A stretch of 64,000 bases of DNA from Sphingomonas sp. BT-65 (GTDB lineage: Bacteria; Pseudomonadota; Alphaproteobacteria; Sphingomonadales; Sphingomonadaceae). Location of the stretch: positions 1,054,001 through 1,118,000 of the forward strand of contig NZ_JAPCIA010000001.1 in the NCBI RefSeq assembly GCF_026107375.2, in the 5' to 3' direction. Position numbers and translations under genes: made by a program. Numbering within the stretch: position 1 is the first letter of the stretch; every line of letters starts with the position of its first letter. The notes beneath the pieces were generated by a model. It was not told the DNA's origin and searched no databases. It worked only from the letters and a program-made list of their open reading frames with translations. Below are positions 60,144 to 64,000 of this stretch, piece after piece.

Positions 60144-60314
60144 TCATCGCGGCCCCCCGATGCGCTTGTTGTCCTTGACCGCGAGGTACACGGCCACGCC
60201 GATGCCGATCAGCAGCAGCGGCACGAACAGCTTGACGGCGAGCTTGAGCACCCAGCCGAGAACGACGATGCCGCCGATGATCGCGAGGATCGTGATGAGC
60301 GTGTTCTTGTTCAT
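60144..60314 (-). CDS. 56-residue membrane protein embedded between nuoE and nuoF
   Basis: A very small protein with two hydrophobic helices (about 6-22 and 26-46, LITILAIIGGIVVLGWVL and LFVPLLLIGIGVAVYLAV) and a basic C-terminus. Its ATG 60314 overlaps the stop of the preceding 60-residue protein gene (ATGA). No known family. Placement and coupling indicate translation with nuoE and nuoF. Confidence 0.68.
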   Translation of the reverse strand: MNKNTLITILAIIGGIVVLGWVLKLAVKLFVPLLLIGIGVAVYLAVKDNKRIGGPR

Positions 60315-60493
60315 GCCTTGTGCTCCGGACCAGAGGCGCCAGACTTGCTCGATGGAAGGAGGCGAAGGGCGCCAAACAGGACGGCAAGAATCAGCCAGAC
60401 GACCCAATTGTCCCCCTGCAGGAACTTGAAGAGTGCCAGCAACAGGAAGATGATGCCGATGACCGGCAGGCTCTTCTTGACGGGTTCAGGCAT
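60311..60493 (-). CDS. 60-residue membrane protein embedded after nuoE
   Basis: A small protein with two hydrophobic segments (about 9-24, VIGIIFLLLALFKFL, and 30-45, WVVWLILAVLFGALRLL). It starts inside the end of nuoE: ATG 60493 (or ATG 60499) precedes the nuoE stop at 60486. It ends in an ATGA overlap with the 56-residue gene. Function unknown. It lies in the place where other alphaproteobacteria have short unidentified frames in their nuo clusters. Confidence 0.68.
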   Translation of the reverse strand: MPEPVKKSLPVIGIIFLLLALFKFLQGDNWVVWLILAVLFGALRLLPSSKSGASGPEHKA

Positions 60494-61160
60494 CACCATT
60501 CCCCCGGTAATCGTGGTTGGCATCAACCATCTGCTTGAGCGTAGTCGGCCCGCCGAGCGGCTCGACGGTGTGGCGGCCCGGCTCCTGCGTGCCGGTCTTG
60601 GGCTGCTGCCCGCTGGCCAGCGCATCGAGGATCGCGACCGTGCGGTCGTAGTCGAGGTCTTCGTAATTGTCGTCGTTGATCTGGACCATCGGCGCCGACG
60701 AGCAATTGCCCATGCACTCGACCTCGGTCAGCGTGAACAGGCCGTCGGGCGTGGTCTTGCCCTTGGCCATGCCGCGGTTCTTGCAGGCCGAGAACACGTC
60801 GTCCGACCCGCGCAGCCAGCACGGCGTCGTGCCGCACACCTGCACATGGTATTTGCCCACCGGGTGCAGGTTGAACATCGTGTAGAAGGTCGCGACCTCG
60901 AGCACGCGGATCACTGCAAGGTCCAGTTCCTTTGCGACGAACTCGATCACCGGGATCGGCAGCCAGCCCTGGGTGTCCGTCTCAGCCCCGACCTGACGCT
61001 GGGCGAGGTCGAGATAGGGGATGGTGCAGCTCTGCTGCCGCCCGGCGGGATAGCGCGCGCGGATGGTCGCGGCCTTGGCAGCGTTCTCGGCCGTCCAGGC
61101 GAACCCGCCCCAGCGTGCGCGGAGCTCCGGCGTATCTTCGATTGCGTTTGCGTCGGCCAT
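60486..61160 (-). CDS. nuoE: NADH-quinone oxidoreductase subunit E
   Basis: A 224-residue thioredoxin-like subunit with the 2Fe-2S N1a cluster: CGTTPCWLRG and ECMGNCSSAPM supply the four cysteines. N-terminal helices (AKAATIRARYPAGRQQSC) are as in other NuoE proteins. It forms the NADH-dehydrogenase tip with NuoF. It starts one base from the stop of the upstream NTF2-like gene and overlaps the first of two tiny membrane-protein genes. Confidence 0.96.
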   Translation of the reverse strand: MADANAIEDTPELRARWGGFAWTAENAAKAATIRARYPAGRQQSCTIPYLDLAQRQVGAETDTQGWLPIPVIEFVAKELDLAVIRVLEVATFYTMFNLHPVGKYHVQVCGTTPCWLRGSDDVFSACKNRGMAKGKTTPDGLFTLTEVECMGNCSSAPMVQINDDNYEDLDYDRTVAILDALASGQQPKTGTQEPGRHTVEPLGGPTTLKQMVDANHDYRGNGDA

Positions 61161-61504
61161 TAGCGGATGAACTCCACGCGGCTCACCTTGTCGCCGCTGA
61201 AGGTGTAGATGGACATGACCTCGAACCGCTCGCCATCGGGCGCGCGCGAGACCGTTTCGTGGAGCAGCACCGTCTCACCCAGCTCGTAGCTGGCGAGGAT
61301 GTCGGCGCGGTTCTGCGGGAACTGGGCGAACATGGCCGCGAGGCCCGAACGGACGCCTTCCCTGCCCTCGCGCAGCACCGCGCCGCGATAGCCCGCCTCG
61401 CAGGCATCGTCGGTCATCAGCTCGACATAGGCGTCGGCGTCCTGCGCATTGTAGCGCGCGATCATCTCATGCGCGGTGGCGATGCGAGTGGGAGCTTCAG
61501 TCAT
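61160..61504 (-). CDS. SnoaL/NTF2-like protein embedded between nuoD and nuoE
   Basis: A 114-residue cystatin-like alpha+beta barrel of the NTF2/SnoaL superfamily: AHEMIARYNAQDADAYVELMTDDA helices, then REGREGVRSGLAAMFAQFP and a C-terminal strand pair ending DKVSRVEFIR. Members include isomerases, polyketide cyclases and unknown binding proteins. It overlaps the upstream membrane-protein gene by eight bases and the nuoE start by one. A role in complex I assembly would be speculation. Confidence 0.82.
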   Translation of the reverse strand: MTEAPTRIATAHEMIARYNAQDADAYVELMTDDACEAGYRGAVLREGREGVRSGLAAMFAQFPQNRADILASYELGETVLLHETVSRAPDGERFEVMSIYTFSGDKVSRVEFIR

Positions 61505-61826
61505 TGACGATCTCGCGATTGAACAAGGGCGAAACCGTCCAGATCGCCGAATAGACAGAGGTGCTGATCAGCGCCGTGAAGCAAAGCATCAGCAGCATGC
61601 CGAAGCCGTCCATCAGGCCGCCCTCGCCGCCCAAAGCGGCATAGCCGACGACCGTCGCACCCACCCATCCCGCATAGGAGATCAACATTGCAGGTAGTCG
61701 TACGGCGCGATGCGCAATCCCCAGCACACGAAGGGCGAGGAACGCCGTCACGAAGATCGCTGCCCCCTGCGCGGCCGCAAAAGCCACGACGAATGCGAGG
61801 CCCAGAACCGCGATCACCGGTCGCAC
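61497..61826 (-). CDS. Small membrane protein embedded after nuoD
   Basis: A 109-residue protein with three to four predicted transmembrane helices ([51 protein letters not shown] and [17 protein letters not shown]). It starts at GTG 61826, overlapping the end of nuoD by 13 bases, and overlaps the NTF2-like gene by eight. I do not recognise a family. It is clearly a member of the nuo message. Confidence 0.72.
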   Translation of the reverse strand: MRPVIAVLGLAFVVAFAAAQGAAIFVTAFLALRVLGIAHRAVRLPAMLISYAGWVGATVVGYAALGGEGGLMDGFGMLLMLCFTALISTSVYSAIWTVSPLFNREIVND

Positions 61827-63049
61827 TCCCCGAACACGATGTCCATCGCGCCCAAAATGGCGGTGATATCCGCCAGCATGTGGCCGCGCGACATGAAGTC
61901 CATCGCCTGGAGGTGGCTGAACGCGGTCGGGCGGATCTTGCAGCGGTACGGCTTATTGGAACCGTCGCTGACCATGTAGATGCCGAACTCGCCCTTGGGG
62001 CTTTCGGTCGCGACATAGACTTCGCCCGCGGGGACGTGGAAGCCCTCGGTATAGAGCTTGAAGTGGTGGATCAGCGCTTCCATCGAGCTCTTCATCTCGG
62101 CGCGCTTGGGCGGCACCACCTTGCGGTCGAGCGAGGCGATCGGCCCGCCGGGCATCTCGTTGAGGCACTGCTTCATGATGCGCGCGGACTGATAGACTTC
62201 CTCGACGCGGACCATGAAGCGGTCGTAGCAGTCGCCGCGCGTGCCGACCGGGATCTCGAAATCCATGCGATCATAGACGTCATAAGGCTGCGACTTGCGC
62301 AGGTCCCACGGGATGCCCGCGGCGCGGATCATCGGGCCGGAGAAGCCCCATTTGATCGCGTCGTCGCGATTGACGATCGCGATGTCGACGTTGCGCTGCT
62401 TGAAGATGCGGTTCTCCGCGACCAGGCTGATCGCATCGCCGAACAGCCGCGGCAGGCGCGTGTCGAGCCAGTCGGCGATGTCGGTGAGCAGCTTGAGCGG
62501 CACATCCTGATGGACGCCGCCGGGGCGCAGGTAATTGTGGTGCATGCGCGCGCCGGACATGCGCTCGAAGAAGTTGAGACAGTCCTCGCGGATCTCGAAC
62601 ATCCACAGGTTCGGCGTCATCGCGCCGACGTCCATCACGTGCGAACCGAGATTCAGCATGTGATTGCAGATGCGCGTCAGCTCAGCGAAGAACACGCGCA
62701 GATACTGGGCGCGGACCGGCACTTCGAGGTCGAGCAGCTTCTCGACCGCGAGCACGAAGCTGTGCTCCATCGCCAGCGGCGAACAATAGTCGAGGCGGTC
62801 CATATAGGGGAGCGCCTGGGTATAGGTCTTGTACTCGATCAGCTTCTCGGTGCCGCGGTGGAGCAGGCCGACATGCGGATCGATGCGCTCGATGATCTCG
62901 CCGTCGAGCTCGGTGACGAGGCGCAGCACGCCGTGCGCCGCCGGATGCTGCGGGCCGAAGTTGATCGTGTAGTTGGCGATCTCCGTGTCGCCGACGGTGG
63001 GGTCGCTGTCGCTGGTGCGGCCGGCGATTTCGTCGAGATACTCGGCCAT
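61814..63049 (-). CDS. nuoD: NADH-quinone oxidoreductase subunit D
   Basis: A 411-residue 49-kDa-type subunit derived from hydrogenase large subunits. Conserved [40 protein letters not shown] and the C-terminal FGECDR are present. With NuoB it forms the quinone site at cluster N2. It starts in a TAATG overlap with nuoC. Confidence 0.97.
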   Translation of the reverse strand: MAEYLDEIAGRTSDSDPTVGDTEIANYTINFGPQHPAAHGVLRLVTELDGEIIERIDPHVGLLHRGTEKLIEYKTYTQALPYMDRLDYCSPLAMEHSFVLAVEKLLDLEVPVRAQYLRVFFAELTRICNHMLNLGSHVMDVGAMTPNLWMFEIREDCLNFFERMSGARMHHNYLRPGGVHQDVPLKLLTDIADWLDTRLPRLFGDAISLVAENRIFKQRNVDIAIVNRDDAIKWGFSGPMIRAAGIPWDLRKSQPYDVYDRMDFEIPVGTRGDCYDRFMVRVEEVYQSARIMKQCLNEMPGGPIASLDRKVVPPKRAEMKSSMEALIHHFKLYTEGFHVPAGEVYVATESPKGEFGIYMVSDGSNKPYRCKIRPTAFSHLQAMDFMSRGHMLADITAILGAMDIVFGECDR

Positions 63050-63957
63050 TATGCTTCACCCTCCCCCTTCTTCGCGCGCGGCTTGGCGGGCTTGCGGGGC
63101 TTCTTCACGACATCGGGGTCGGCGGGCTTGGCACCGGCCTCGGGCGAGGCCTTGCCGGCGCCCGTGTCGGCGGGGCTGTCGCTGGTCTTGGGCTTGCGCA
63201 CGCGCGCCCTGACCGGCTTGGCGGCAGCGTCGGCCTTGACCACCTGATCGGCGGTGACCGGCGAGGGCGCACCCTTCGCCTCGGGCACCGCGGCGACGGG
63301 TTTGGGAGGCGGCGGTGCGGGCGCGGCGGCAGTGGGCGGCGGAGGCGCCTTCTCGTCGCCCGGTAGCACGTACTGCGCGCCCTCCCACGGGCTCATGAAG
63401 TCGAAGTTGCGGAAATCCTGCGCGAGCTGGACCGGCTCGTACACCACGCGCTTGGCCTCTTCCGAATAGCGCAGCTCGACATAGCCCGAGAGCGGGAAGT
63501 CCTTGCGCTGCGGATGGCCGCGGAAGCCGTAATCGGTGAGGATGCGGCGCAGGTCCGAGTTACCCTCGAACAGCACGCCGTACATGTCGTAGACTTCGCG
63601 CTCGAGCCAGCCGGCGACCGGCCAGATGCCGGTGACGGTCGGCACCGGCTTCACCTCGTCAGTGGTCACGCGCACGCGGATGCGGTGGTTGCGGGTGTAG
63701 CTCAGCAGCATGTAGCAGACGTCGAACCGCTCGGGCCGCGCAGGATAGTCGACCCCGGCGATCTCCATCAGCGCCTGGTACTGCAGCATCGCGCCGTCGC
63801 GCAGCGCGATCATCGCCTCGACCAGGGACTCGCGCTTCACGGTCAGGTTGACCTCGCCAACCAGATCGGTCGCCTCGACCAGCATGTCGCCGAGCGCGGC
63901 CTGGGCAGCCGCGATCACGCCGTCATTGGCGGCATATTTCGGAGCGGGAGCCCTCAC
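63049..63957 (-). CDS. nuoC: NADH-quinone oxidoreductase subunit C with long Ala/Pro/Lys tail
   Basis: A 302-residue protein, about 100 longer than most alphaproteobacterial NuoC. Residues about 1-197 are the 30-kDa family: [22 protein letters not shown] and [20 protein letters not shown] are the signature. The remaining 100 residues are low-complexity, with Pro runs, then Ala/Pro and finally Lys/Arg-rich ([16 protein letters not shown]). The GTG start at 63957 overlaps the nuoB stop. The tail is probably disordered and may contact nucleic acid or the membrane. Confidence 0.95.
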   Translation of the reverse strand: MRAPAPKYAANDGVIAAAQAALGDMLVEATDLVGEVNLTVKRESLVEAMIALRDGAMLQYQALMEIAGVDYPARPERFDVCYMLLSYTRNHRIRVRVTTDEVKPVPTVTGIWPVAGWLEREVYDMYGVLFEGNSDLRRILTDYGFRGHPQRKDFPLSGYVELRYSEEAKRVVYEPVQLAQDFRNFDFMSPWEGAQYVLPGDEKAPPPPTAAAPAPPPPKPVAAVPEAKGAPSPVTADQVVKADAAAKPVRARVRKPKTSDSPADTGAGKASPEAGAKPADPDVVKKPRKPAKPRAKKGEGEA

Positions 63958-64000
63958 CGCGTCACCGTGCCCGAACGGCGGATCTTCCGCTGGAGCTGCA
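63954..64000 (-). CDS. nuoB: NADH-quinone oxidoreductase subunit B, C-terminal end only
   Basis: Only the last 15 codons are in the window; the gene continues beyond position 64000. The visible end [13 protein letters not shown] matches the conserved NuoB C-terminus, and the gene sits directly before nuoC with a GTGA overlap, as in other nuo operons. NuoB carries cluster N2 in complex I. Confidence 0.85.
   Translation of the reverse strand, partial: QLQRKIRRSGTVTR

Overview
The window is about 64 kb of high-GC, tightly packed chromosome from a member of the Sphingomonadaceae (alphaproteobacteria), most likely Sphingomonas or a close relative. The evidence is a ChpT-type phosphotransferase, an RpoH with the canonical RpoH box, the 41-residue form of bL36, an alphaproteobacterial nuo operon followed by birA-coaX-rnj-DUF1467, very large TonB-dependent receptors, LexA boxes of the alphaproteobacterial GTTC-N7-GTTC type, and a GGAAC-N17-CGTT (EcfG-type) promoter. 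I found no rRNA, tRNA, CRISPR array or transposase gene.

Layout. 0-3.2 kb: cheA-cheW-cheY on the minus strand. 3.4-9.1 kb: a frameshifted CobT-like VWA gene, a Gfo/Idh/MocA oxidoreductase, chpT, a serine hydrolase, a divergent HxlR regulator/SDR pair and a JAMM protease. 9.1-14.2 kb: housekeeping genes (RluA-type pseudouridine synthase, rpoH, mtgA, ybaB, dnaX) plus a small membrane protein with an EcfG-type promoter. 14.3-18.2 kb: an accessory patch with an SOS-box-preceded DNA-binding-like protein, a Phd/PemK-like toxin-antitoxin pair, an orphan DUF433 gene and a lower-GC gene with a PD-(D/E)XK-like nuclease domain. 18.3-21.3 kb: uvrA with its own SOS box and an in-frame repeat insertion. 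21.6-37.2 kb: secreted and envelope functions, namely a DUF1080 protein, a serine hydrolase, a penicillin acylase, a FecI-FecR-TonB receptor surface-signalling locus followed by a PhoD phosphatase and a secreted protein, and a second TonB receptor with a LacI-type operator. 37.5-44.6 kb: DUF1244, pyk with a structured leader, a HAD hydrolase, rpmJ, a VOC protein, a DUF4136 lipoprotein, an M14 carboxypeptidase, an AlbA_2 protein, a GNAT enzyme and a hypothetical exported protein.

44.4-64 kb: one long minus-strand transcription unit, nuoB(partial)-C-D-E-F-G-H-I-J-K-L-M-N-birA-coaX-rnj-DUF1467. Most genes overlap by 1-4 bases. Several small non-nuo genes are embedded between the nuo subunits: two membrane proteins after nuoE, an NTF2-like and a membrane protein after nuoD, an exported protein after nuoF, a possible 45-residue membrane protein after nuoG and an exported cysteine-containing protein after nuoH.

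The most unusual items are a 267-bp structured element with 31-32 base terminal inverted repeats between fecI and fecR, which also supplies the sigma factor's C-terminus; a near-identical SOS box in front of both uvrA and an uncharacterised HTH protein; a terminator-like hairpin in the pyk leader that has no upstream gene to terminate; a birA gene that appears to start at a CTG or ATT codon overlapping the nuoN stop; a repeat inserted in frame in uvrA; and the genes embedded in the nuo operon.
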